Shown: piece after piece, positions 10,080 through 19,579 of the stretch
How positions within the stretch are numbered: position 1 is the first letter of the stretch
Layout: each line of letters opens with the position of its first letter
Notes under the pieces: generated by a model
Told to the model about the DNA's origin: nothing
Database searches by the model: none
What the model saw: the letters and a program-made list of their open reading frames with translations, nothing else
Source: Muraenolepis orangiensis
Taxonomy: Eukaryota > Chordata > Actinopteri > Gadiformes > Muraenolepididae
Assembly: GCA_027704905.1 (NCBI GenBank)
Contig: CM051006.1
Span: forward strand, 483,713-547,712
Length of the DNA: 64,000 nucleotides
Reading direction: 5' to 3'
Position numbers and translations under genes: made by a program

Positions 10080-11240
10080 GTGATATGTGCAGAATTATAG
10101 GTATACACAGGTGATCAGGGACGTGCACAGACATGTTCGGGGGCAGGAGCTGAAGTGAGAAAAAGGGCACTTCCCATAATCATTTCTAAAAACATTTTTT
10201 AAACTAAAAGCTAAGCTAAGCAATAGAATACTGAATTGCCTGAACACATTAATGATTGTCAAGTTTGTTTTTGTTTTCCCCACTTGAAGGGCTCAGGCAA
10301 CGTGATCAAGGAAGGATACAACTCTGTGACTTTTCTTTGACCTTAGTTTGTCGTTTATTTGGTTGACAAATGGTTGTCACAATAGCAGGTTATAAACCTG
10401 AAATGGTATGAAAGGAAATGTTTCAACATCAACATAATACATAGGCTATAATAATATCAGTTCATTCAAATAAACAATTACCAAATGCATTTCCATTAAG
10501 AACATTCATTCAGCATTTACCAATAATCAACATTATTCTTTAAACTTAACCATGTGATGAATGTCATGCATCAAAATGTTCAAACAATATATTCAAACTG
10601 TTGTAATGTCAAACATTGCAGGCCTACAGCCCACGTATACACTACAGACCGCAGGAACACCATTTCCCAGGGTGCACCGGGGCCGCATGTTACAAACATT
10701 CCATGCTGAGCAGAGCTAACATGCTAACATGCTAGCTAACATGCTAGGGAGCTAACAGCTAACATAAGCAAAGCACATGAACATAAAGCAAGCAGGGAAG
10801 GCGAATGTAAACATACCATTGGGCTATCACGTTCCTGGTCTGAATGCAGCCAACTCCCTGAGCAAAATGCACTACCTGAATGAGCTGGGGTTTCAATTTA
10901 AGTCCTCTGGGGCTGCCCACATAGATGCCAGACGGTAAACCAGTCAAGCCCTGACGTGCCGCGTAGATGCCTGATATAAATTATTATTTCTTTACTCCTA
11001 AAGTTCATTTAATTTCAATTTACCTTTGAAAATAGTTGCAAGGTACATTTTATCATTTAGGGGGCATTTAAATTATACCATTTGTTTTGGATAAATAATA
11101 TATGTAATTTTGAGTCAATAGAATACATTTGGCTCTCTTTGCTCCTAAAGAGTTTAACACCTCCCACTTAAGTTCCTGATCGCTTGGCTTGATCAGAGAC
11201 TTACTTCACATCAGAGATTGACCCCTGAGAGGGGGGGTTA
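10080..11240. other. AT-rich intergenic stretch, no gene seen
   Basis: No coding frame, RNA gene or named repeat is recognisable. A short GCTAACATGCTAACATGCTA repetition lies at 10706-10765. It may be old transposon debris between the two LTR elements. Confidence 0.5.
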
Positions 11241-11306
11241 GGGGTGGTGACCGGATCCAGGGGCTTGGGCGATGAACTGGGCAAGGGGTGTGGGCAGGGA
11301 ACTGCA

Positions 11307-11760
11307 TCAAGGCGGCTCAGGCAGATGAGTTTGGTCCTCCACGGGGAGGAGGACCACCAATCTTCTTATGTCTCTCCTGATGACGGTCGTGGGCAGCGGA
11401 GAGCTCCTCTTCTTCTGTCCACCTGCAGGGGAGACGATGAGGCCGGCACATGTCTTGATATCAGCGTCCCTGACGATCCCTTTTCTGTCTGGGTATACTG
11501 ACAAGATTCTTCCCAGACGGAACTGGCCTCTCAGCGCGTTCTGGTCGGCGATCCAGACAAGATCACCGACCTTGACATTCCGCTCTGTCCGATGCCATTT
11601 GTTGCGGACAAACAGATTCGGGCCAGCTAGCTCACTCCACTTTGCCCAGAATCTGTCCACCCCGAGTTGAATTGCTCTCAGTCGGCGCCAGGGATGGGTG
11701 CACAGCTCGAGTCCACTTGTATCACCTACAACAGAGGCACGGCCCAGGATGAGGGAGTTA
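11307..11760 (-). pseudogene. BEL/Pao polyprotein C-terminus (DUF5641-like)
   Basis: Encodes FWAKWSELAGPNLFVRNKWH and VKVGDLVWIADQNALRGQF, matching the family's post-integrase domain with its WxxEY/VGDLV pattern. Confidence 0.8.
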
Positions 11761-11899
11761 GGCGTTAAATACTCGACTACATCCTCTTGGCCTTGGGTTC
11801 TAGCGTCAATAGGGCGTTGATTTGTCAGGTTGGCCGCCTGGTAGACCAGGGTTTGAAGTTATTCCCACGTGAGCGACTCTGTTGCGTCTCTGAGGTTGG

Positions 11900-12960
11900 T
11901 GAGCACTCTTTTCAAAAGCTTCACTGCAGCCTCCGCTGCCCCATTCCGATGGGGAGCATCTGCAGGGTGGAACTCCCACTCTCATTCGGTCCCATTCTTG
12001 GCCGCCATGTCTTCCATGGATGCAGTCTCAAGGCAAGCCAAGTGTTTGTACAGTTCATGCAGAGCTGGCTTGGCGCCAATGAAGTTGGTTCCTCTATCCG
12101 ACCATAGTTTCTTCGGATGCCCCCTCAGTGCCACAAAGCGGGAGTACGCTTGGAGGAAGCTTTCCGAAGATAGGTCATCAGTGAGATCTGCGTGAACAGC
12201 TCTCGAGGCCATGCAACAGTAGACAATGCCCCAGACCTTCTGCTTTGTCCGCTTCTTAACAGCGTCCCTCACTTCAAAGGGGCCGAACAGGTCCAGAGTT
12301 GTGTACTCAAATGGGTTGGCTCTTTGAGTGCGCTCATGAGGGAGGTCGGCCATCACTTGTCGGCACATCGTGGCCCTTCGCTTTCGACAGGCAAGGCAGT
12401 CGTTCAATACTTTCTTGACTACTCTTCGTCCCTGCATAATCCAAGCTTTCCTCCTTGTGTGTAGCAGAGTGGACGCGACACCTTCATGATTTTCTTCATG
12501 CGCTTCTCTGACCAGAAGGGCGGCCAGCCATGACTGAGATGGGACTAGCGGCACAGCTGCTCCGTCCTCGGAGAAGAGTCCAGTGCTGGACTCTTCCTCC
12601 GCAGAGTAGGAGGCCTGTGCTCTCCTCCTTCCGAACCACCAAGCGATCCAGGGTTGTGTCACAGAACTCAACACCGTCTTGGGCCGCGAGTGCCAAATCC
12701 TGGAAAGCTGCTGCCCTTTCTTTTGCAGATAACTTTGGGCCTGCCTCCCACTTTGCTGTTCCGGGAGCTTGGCCGTTGCCACCCAGCCAGGTTTCCACTG
12801 CTCGTCTGGTCCAGGCGACAATTCCGCACAACTTTGGGAGTGAACCGAACGTTTGGGGCTTCACAAGGCGCACAAGATCCACGCTCCATCGTCTTTGCTG
12901 TGGGACAGGGGGGCAGATCGCAGCTTGGCTGGCAGTGTCGCTCGGGCCCGACAGCTGTTT
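11900..12960 (-). pseudogene. BEL/Pao integrase
   Basis: Zinc-binding N-terminus HEENHEG ... CLACRK, core with TTLDLFGPFEVRDAVKKR and SDRGTNFIGAK carrying the D...D pair. The final Glu lies in the frame change near 11980. In the family it inserts cDNA into the genome; this copy is broken. Confidence 0.85.
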
Positions 12961-13620
12961 GGACTGGTCTCTGGTGACCGCTGCGGAGAATGCTTTCCTC
13001 TGGAGTCCTTTGATTTCATCAGCAACAGAGGTGGCTATCTCGCTGGCGGTCTTCATGGGCCAGTCTGATTCCGGCATCCTCAGTAATCCGGGGCCCTCCT
13101 GCCACACCGATCCTTCGGCGAGTTCTTCCGGGGTTGCTCCCCTTGTGAGGATGTCAGCAATGTTCTCTTTCCCCTCAACCCACTTCCAACTTTCCACCGG
13201 CCCGGCCTTCTGGATTTCTCCGATTCGATTCGCAACGAAGGTCTGATAGCCGTAGCTGTCCCTTTGAATCGCTCCTAGGATGGTTTGGCTATCCACAAAG
13301 TGCGTCCAGCGTTCAACTTCGTTGTGGCAGTGCTTCTCGACATACTTTTTCAGGCGAGAAGCAAAAACTGCTCCACACAGCTCCGCTTTAATGACGTCAC
13401 CTTTCTGGTCAAGGGGGGTGAGCTTGGCTTTCGACTCGACCAGCCTTACCATGACCCCGTCTTGCTCCTTCTCCCACCGGAGATACAGTACGGCTCCGTA
13501 GGATGCCTCACTGCCATCGGAGAAGGTGATCCCCATTGGACGGCCTATGGCTCCCCGGGGTGTGAGGCTTCTTTCAAACTTGATTTGGCCAAGCCTCACA
13601 TACTTCCTCGAAAACCTCAA
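12960..13620 (-). pseudogene. BEL/Pao RNase H region
   Basis: Encodes GITFSDGSEASYGAVLYLRW, then LCGAVFASRL, HFVDSQTILG and ENIADILTRGATPEEL, the pattern of Pao-type RNase H. Continuous over about 200 residues. Confidence 0.85.
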
Positions 13621-14860
13621 TCGCTGCTCCTCGCAGACGTGGGGAGAGTGGATCGTCCCAGGTGTCTTTGGATGGACGGTCTTTCCCTGCTTCCTGAAAG
13701 GATTCTCTCACCAGCATTACTCCTTTCTGTTTAGCAGGTGAGGCAAGGCCGATGGGATCATAGAAACCAGCGATCTGGCTCAACAGCATGCGCCGGGTGA
13801 GAGGGTCGGGTGTGCTGCTCCTGATCTCCTCCTCCCGTAGATCCAGCCCTGTTCTCATCTTCCCTCGCTTCTTTGAGAAGTTTATCAATGTCAGAACACG
13901 GAGCTTGTCTGTTTCGGGTTTGTATCAAACCCCCAGCGCCTTATTCTCCTCGTGCTGCATCTGGTTGGGAAGAATCAGGGTTCTGGGCGAGGTTGAGCCG
14001 CTTCTATTGGGGTCAGTGGAGTCCTCACTCCTCCCACTTTGACCCGTCCAGAACCACGGTTTGAGGGAGAAGCCGCCAGCTCTCAGGATCTTTTCCACTC
14101 CTTTGGTCGTCTCAATCAGAGTCTCAAGGTCGTTGTTTGACGTGAGAATGTCATCCATGTAGCAGTCTTCTGTTAAGACCCGGCGTTCTGTGACCATGGA
14201 AGCAAACTGAGGCAGGTTTGCAGTCTCCCGCATGGCAACCTGAGCAATGCATCCGGCCGGCTTGTCACCGATGTTAACCCGGACGACGGCGAAGGTTTCG
14301 ATAGCATCCTCCGGGTTGTCTCTCCATAGGAAACGATGGAGGTGGACTTCATCGTCTTTCAGCCACACGGAATTATACATCTTCTTTACATCACCCAAAG
14401 CAGCATACAATCCACTCCTGAATCTCACGAGGACCCCTCGGATTGGATTAAGGACATCAGGCCCTTTGTAAAGAAGGTTGTTTAGGCTCATTCCCTTGAA
14501 TTCCTGGCTGCTGTTCCACACTATCCGCACCGGGGTCGTGGTCGAGTGCGGATTCGGAGCGACCAGATGGCTTATGTACCATATAGGCCCATGCCAGCTC
14601 TCGATCTCCTCTGTAGTGAGCTTCACAGCTGCTCCTCTGGTGATCATCTCGTGGATCTGTTCTCCGTACACCGCTTTCCACATCGGTTCCTTTCCCAGTC
14701 GAGCCTCGGTGTTCCGGAAGGTTCCCAGTGAGGAGTGTTGCTGTGTTTGTCTGCCAGCACATAGGTGAGGCAGTCCTTTATTTTCTCGAGGTCCCTTTCT
14801 TCTCCAAGGGTCATCTCTTTGCCTCCTGGGGGACACTTGCTGCACTTGCAGCTCCCGCAC
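13574..14860 (-). pseudogene. BEL/Pao reverse transcriptase
   Basis: Encodes HLVAPNPHSTTTPVRIVWNS, LYAALGDVKKMYNSVWL, VVRVNIGDKPAGCIAQVAM and the catalytic CYMDDIL block. A frame change near 13900 separates the fingers/palm from the connection domain (LLSQIAGFYDPIGLASPA). Confidence 0.9.
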
Positions 14861-15513
14861 TTCGGATCACAAGCCGCTCCGAAGCTGTCCCACTTGAACC
14901 ACTCAAACAACTCCTTGTTGGTGGCAGTGGTGTTGCTGAGGACCACGTCCTTTCTTGCTAGGTCTTCAGTCAGGCCTCTTGAGTCCACAAGGACCTCCTT
15001 GTACATCCTTGAGGATGTTCTCATGGATCTTGCGAAGTGAGTGTCGGACTGGTGCATGGTTAGGTCGACCATTTCAAAGAGGTCAGGGTGTGTTCCGCCG
15101 ACAGTCTTCCCCAGTGGTCCATCCCAGAGGACTAGATCTCCCGGCATTTTGACTGGCTGTGGGACCAATCGACCTTCCCTGTGGCTAATCAGGAGGTCGA
15201 TACTTTCAGGACGGACCAGGTCTTCCGTGGCGACGTCAGGAAAGATTTTCCGCAGCTGTTGCGGAGTGACAGACTGGCTTATCTCTGCGATGCTCTCCAG
15301 GCCGTAGCAGAGCAGTTTGTGTTCTGCCACGGTCCCCTTGGAGGTTTTCACCCTCAGCCGTAGGGTATACCGCTTGGTCGTCACCGTCTTTTCCATCCCT
15401 CCAATACCGTGGACAATCAGCTTGATGTTTTCACCAGTCAGTCCGAGGCGTTTGGCCGCATCGTTCGCGATGTAATTGGTATCCGATGCGAGGTCGATGA
15501 GGGCGCCGATCAA
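14644..15513 (-). pseudogene. BEL/Pao protease region and RT leader
   Basis: Starts near GALIDLASDTNYIANDAAKR, a retropepsin active-site region in which D-x-A/S replaces DTG, followed by IDLLISHREGRLVPQPVK. A Cys-rich stretch (CDPKCGSCKCSKC) lies near 14830-14870. Confidence 0.8.
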
Positions 15514-15525
15514 CTGGCCAGAATT

Positions 15526-16340
15526 CGTTCAAGCTGATTGTCCAATACATTATTATTATTATTATTAGTATTACACTTACCACACACATAACATTAAATA
15601 ACTGCTGTTGACAAGGACTTGGTTTCAGTGTAACTACAATTCCCTCCTTTCACATATGAGGGTGGGTCGCTGTATCATGTAATGATTAAGATCTATCAGC
15701 ATACAACAAACTAGTACAATTAATAGTTATTAAATGAGCAGCCAACAATCAAAATTATGAAGTTACTGTTTAAGGCAGGACATTACAGGCAAAAAAGATA
15801 GTTTTTTCATGTACTTGTAAATGTTGTTATTTTGGTCTATTTTGCTTCCATTTTTTCTTTCACTCTAATGGAAAGAAAACTTCCAAAAAACTAAATGGTG
15901 TTCGTTTTACTACCCTGTCTGAATTCATCTATAGATTTAAAGCTAATCTGTATATTTAAACATAATATTTCAAATACTGACTTGACGTAAGTAACTATGT
16001 GGGGAAGTTGTGAGGTGATATGTTTTGTCTTTTCACCTGCAATGCCTTGGTAAATGCATGCAAATTAGCGCATTTTAATTAGGTTAACGCCTAATTTGCG
16101 TATCAATGTGGCGATTGTGATGACGTTATTAGATATACATTTGACTGTATTCACCTGTAGTGTCTCCCCTTAAGTACATTAGCCTGTATGCCCATGATAA
16201 ATTGCCTTAGCTCAACTTTGAGCTAACTTATCCATTAGCTAGTTAACTATATTTGTGTTTGTCTTTTGGCTAATTAGCTGTAAACTCGAGGCACTGGCAG
16301 CTTAGTCATTTGTTCATCACCACTCACCTTCAGACAAGCC
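15526..16340. other. AT-rich intergenic stretch, no gene seen
   Basis: Contains (ATT)7 at 15550-15572 and otherwise unique-looking AT-rich sequence. No frames or repeats that I recognise. Confidence 0.5.
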
Positions 16341-16344
16341 AAAA

Positions 16345-17153
16345 AAAGTAGAGAGAGGGAGGGAGGGAGGGTAGAGGGAGGGAGGGTAGAGCGAGGGAGG
16401 GAGGGTAGAGGGAGGGTAGAGCGAGGGAGGGAGGGAGGGTAGAGGGAGGGAGGGAGGGAGGGGAGGGAGGGTAGAGGGAGGGAGGGCGGGAGGGAGGGGA
16501 GGGAGGGTAGAGGGAGGGAGGGGAGGGAGGGTAGAGCGAGGGAGGGAGGGAGGGAGGGAGGGAGGGGAGGGAGGGTAGAGCGAGGGAGGGAGGGAGGGAG
16601 GGTAGAGCGAGGGAGGGAGGGAGGGAGGGAGGGGAGGGAGGGTAGAGCGAGGGAGGGAGGAGCGAGGGAGGGAGGGAGGGAGGGGAGGGAGGGTAGAGCG
16701 AGGGAGGGAGGGAGGGGAGGGAGGGTAGAGCGAGGGAGGGAGGGAGGGTAGAGCGAGGGAGGGTAGAGCGAGGGGGGGAGGGAGGGTAGAGGGAGGGAGG
16801 GGAGGGAGGGTAGAGGGAGGGAGGGAGGGAGGGTAGAGCGAGGGAGGGGGGGAGGGTAGAGGGAGGGAGGGAGGGAGGGTAGAGGGAGGGAGGGAGGGAG
16901 GGTAGAGGGAGGGAGGGAGGGAGGGTAGAGAGAGGGAGGGAGGGTAGAGGGAGGGAGGGAGGGTAGAGAGAGGGAGGGAGGGTAGAGGGAGGGAGGGAGG
17001 GAGGGAGGGAGGGAGGGAGGGTAGAGGGAGGGAGGGAGGGAGGGTAGAGAGAGGGAGGGAGGGTAGAGGGAGGGAGGGAGGGAGGGTAGAGAGAGGGAGG
17101 GAGGGAGGGAGGGAGGGAGGGTAGAGGGAGGGAGGGAGGGAGGGTAGAGAGAG
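16345..17153. repeat. GGGA/TAGAGGGA purine array
   Basis: About 800 bases of pure-purine plus strand broken only by TAGAG: (GGGA)n blocks joined by GTAGAGGGAGGG, GTAGAGCGAGGG or GTAGAGAGAGGG. It gives many G-run clusters. Open minus-strand frames of Pro/Ser/Leu composition are artefacts. Confidence 0.97.
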
Positions 17154-17430
17154 CATCAGAACTTGACAGTCTAATCTCCCGACCTGATATTTTCATCTTT
17201 TATACAATCAATATATTTTTTGGAAAGGGAAACTGTGCTCAAACAGGAGTAGATATAGATATTAATTTATTTAAAAAAAGCATCCCATAAAAAGGGCAGG
17301 GGCTCACGCCCCCTCTGATGTCTGTGTGCACGTACCTGCTCAGGTGTGTATGCTAGTATCAACAGGTAGTGAGCAGGGGTATGCAGTTATATCAACAGTT
17401 GTAGATTATGTTTTTTAATTTTGATTGGAG
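17154..17430. repeat. dispersed repeat sharing a 25-base block with slc31a2 intron 1
   Basis: GTATCAACAGGTAGTGAGCA(GGGGT) at 17356-17380 is repeated at 30957-30981, and in both places ATTAACAGTTGT-like sequence follows. Likely a transposon fragment of unknown family. Confidence 0.55.
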
Positions 17431-17585
17431 CAGCAGAATAGCTCAGGAGGTAGGTCGGTTCAATCCAGCAAAAACCTGGTGTGGTGTCCTTCAGAAAGCC
17501 CCCCTAACCCCAACTGCTCCTGACCTGCTGGCGACTCCGCCGTCGGGGTGAATGTGAGGCTTTGGATAAAAGCGCTGCATTAAAA
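17430..17585 (+). mobile_element. degraded tRNA-derived SINE
   Basis: Has AATAGCTCAGGAGGTAGGTC (A-box region), GGTTCAATCC (B box), GGTGTCCTTCAGAAAG and CTGCTCCTGAC words shared with the copies at 44555 and 47838. Confidence 0.65.
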
Positions 17586-17639
17586 GCGAAGCATCCATTA
17601 CCTCATGGTGATGACGCACAGTCACACTCACACGATGTA

Positions 17640-19370
17640 CAATGCTGTGGGTGACATCTATTCATATATACATACAGTAAGTACAGTACACATGTACATG
17701 GCTATCATACAGGTATGTCAACTATAAATATGTAAATTAAAGGTAGAGGTAGGGAGTTATGATTACAGTGCAAGCCCGTTGAAGATATTGATGGTGAAAG
17801 GATATTGTCAGAAGAGTGCAGAGTTTGTTTGTTGGGCAGCAGAGGGGGGGGGGGCTGTCATGTGGTACAGAGTTAAGAGAGATGACAGCAGAGGGGGGGG
17901 GGGCTGTCATGTGGTACAGAGTTAAGAGAGATGACAGCAGAGGGGGGGGGGGCTGTCATGTGGTACAGAGTTAAGAGAGATGACAGCAGAGGGGGGGGGG
18001 CTGTCATGTGGTACAGAGTTCAGAGGGGGGGGGGGGGCTGTCATGTGGTACAGAGTTCAGAGGGGGGGGGGGCTGTCATGTGGTACAGAGTTCAGAGAGA
18101 TGACAGCAGAGGGGGGGGGGCTGTCATGTGGTACAGAGTTCAGAGGGGGGGGGGGGGCTGTCATGTGGTACAGAGTTCAGAGGGGGGGGGGGCTGTCATG
18201 TGGTACAGAGTTCAGAGAGATGACAGCAGAGGGGGGGGGCTGTCATGTGGTACAGAGTTCAGAGGGGGGGGGGGCTGTCATGTGGTACAGAGTTCAGAGA
18301 GATGACAGCTGAGGGGATGAAGGTGTTCCTGAGCCTGCTAGACTTGGAAAAAAGTTCCTGTAGCGCCTCCCGGAGGGGAGGAGGGCAAACAGTCCATTTT
18401 TGGGGTGAGAGGTGTCTTTGACAATTTTTGTGCCTTCCTCAGACACTGTTTGTGGTAGGTAATCTTTATTTCAGGGAGGGGTAATCCAACGATGCGTTTG
18501 CGGTTTTTATCACCCTCTGCAGCGCTTTCTGGTCTGAAACTGTGCAGTTGCCATTCCACACTGTGATGCAGTTGATGCTTTTGATGGCACAAAAGTTAAA
18601 GTTCACCAGAATCTGAGTGGGCTTTCCTCAGTCTCCTCAGGAAGAAGAGTGGCTGGTCAGCTTTCTTGACCAATGAGGCAGTGTTGAGGGTCCAAGAGAG
18701 GTCCTCGGAGATGTGTACCCCCAGGAATTTGAAGCAAATTTGAATCACGCGCCCCAGCTCTGGTCTTCCTGAAGTTGACGATGAGCTCCTTGGTCTTCTT
18801 GGTGTTGAGGGCCAGGTTGTTGTCAGCGCACCACGCCACCAGGTGCTGGACCTCCTCCCTGTAGGCGGCCTCATCGTTGTTTTTGATGAGGCCCACCACC
18901 GTTGTGTCGTCTGCAAACTTGATGATGGTGTTTGTACCATGTACAGGAGTGCAGAGTGAAGAGGGAGTAGAGGAGAGGGCTCAGCACACAGCCTTGTGGA
19001 ACGCCGGTGTTTAGGGTGAGGAGGTGAGATGGTCTAACCTGACTGACTGGGGTCTGTTGGTTAGGAAGTCTAGTAACCAGTTACAGACAGAGGGGTTGAT
19101 GTCAAGGTTCTTGGTTTTCATGAGGTCACCAAGTTTGAAGATGAGTTTGGAAAGGATGATGGTGTTAAATGCTGAGCTGAAGTCGATGAACAGCCTTCTC
19201 ACCTGGGTGTTGCTCTCATCCAGGTGGGAGAGAGCAGAGTAAGGGGTGAGGAGATGGCGTCCTCCGTGCTCCTGTTCTCACGGTAGGCAGATTGGTGTTT
19301 ATCCAGTGAGGTGAGAGGCCAGATTGGAGGTGAGGGGCTGGTGGTTAACGGGGAGAGGAGCCCTGGTGGG
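17640..19370 (-). mobile_element. non-LTR retrotransposon fragment (L2/CR1-like RT)
   Basis: The minus strand encodes RT pieces: LFIDFSSAFNTI, LTNRPQSVRL, GVPQGCVLSPLLYSLF, the catalytic KFADDTTVVGLI (about 18925-18890), NNLALNTKKTKELIVNFRK and a C-terminal LRRLRKAH-like stretch. Frames change several times. Only the 3' half of ORF2 is present, as expected for a 5'-truncated LINE. Confidence 0.88.
17850..18312. repeat. poly-G-bearing minisatellite in the LINE 3' region
   Basis: Units alternate between about 49 bases (with GAGATGACAGCAGAG) and about 36 bases. Each contains GGCTGTCATGTGGTACAGAG and a run of 9 to 13 G. About 11 units. It is seeded from the 3' part of the adjoining LINE. Confidence 0.95.
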
Positions 19371-19579
19371 CAGAATTAGGTTGTTTTTATAAAATTAAAA
19401 ACTTTACCCCACAGTTGCTCTTAAGTACACATTTAAACACAAAAAGTAAAATCATGTTCACAATTTAGCCTTAAAAAACCCTGTATTTTAAGAGTAACTT
19501 TAACTGCTGCCTTGCAGTAACTCACTTTGTTCACCAAATAACGTTTATTCAATATGAACGACTGACATAGGCTACACAA

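Larger units (their letters stand above)
5000..10080 (-). mobile_element. decayed Gypsy-type LTR retrotransposon with expanded protease minisatellite
   Basis: On the minus strand, in the expected order, are gag (9938-9373), CCHC knuckles (9287-8946), protease remnants split by a minisatellite, reverse transcriptase with YLDD, RNase H and an HHCC integrase N-terminus. Short LTR-like direct repeats flank it (5000-5117 and 9926-10078). Several frame changes and a lost protease active site make it non-functional. It lies between the convergent 3' ends of niban2 and slc31a2. Confidence 0.92.
11240..15525 (-). mobile_element. BEL/Pao LTR retrotransposon, 5'-truncated, degenerate
   Basis: The minus strand carries, in BEL/Pao order, an aspartic protease region, RT with YMDD, RNase H, integrase and a C-terminal DUF5641-like domain. 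The gag region is missing: recognisable sequence stops at about 15525, upstream of the protease. No LTR pair was found around it. Frame changes near 14650-14860, 13580-13620 and 11660-11980 make it a pseudo-element. Confidence 0.92.

Noticed and set aside
16317..17196. Pro/Ser/Leu-rich open frames of about 280 codons
   Set aside because: Translation of the GGGA purine array; no gene features.
17931..18312. Open frames of 110-124 codons with repeated CHVVQSSE or AVMWYRVQR
   Set aside because: Translation of the poly-G minisatellite in LINE sequence.
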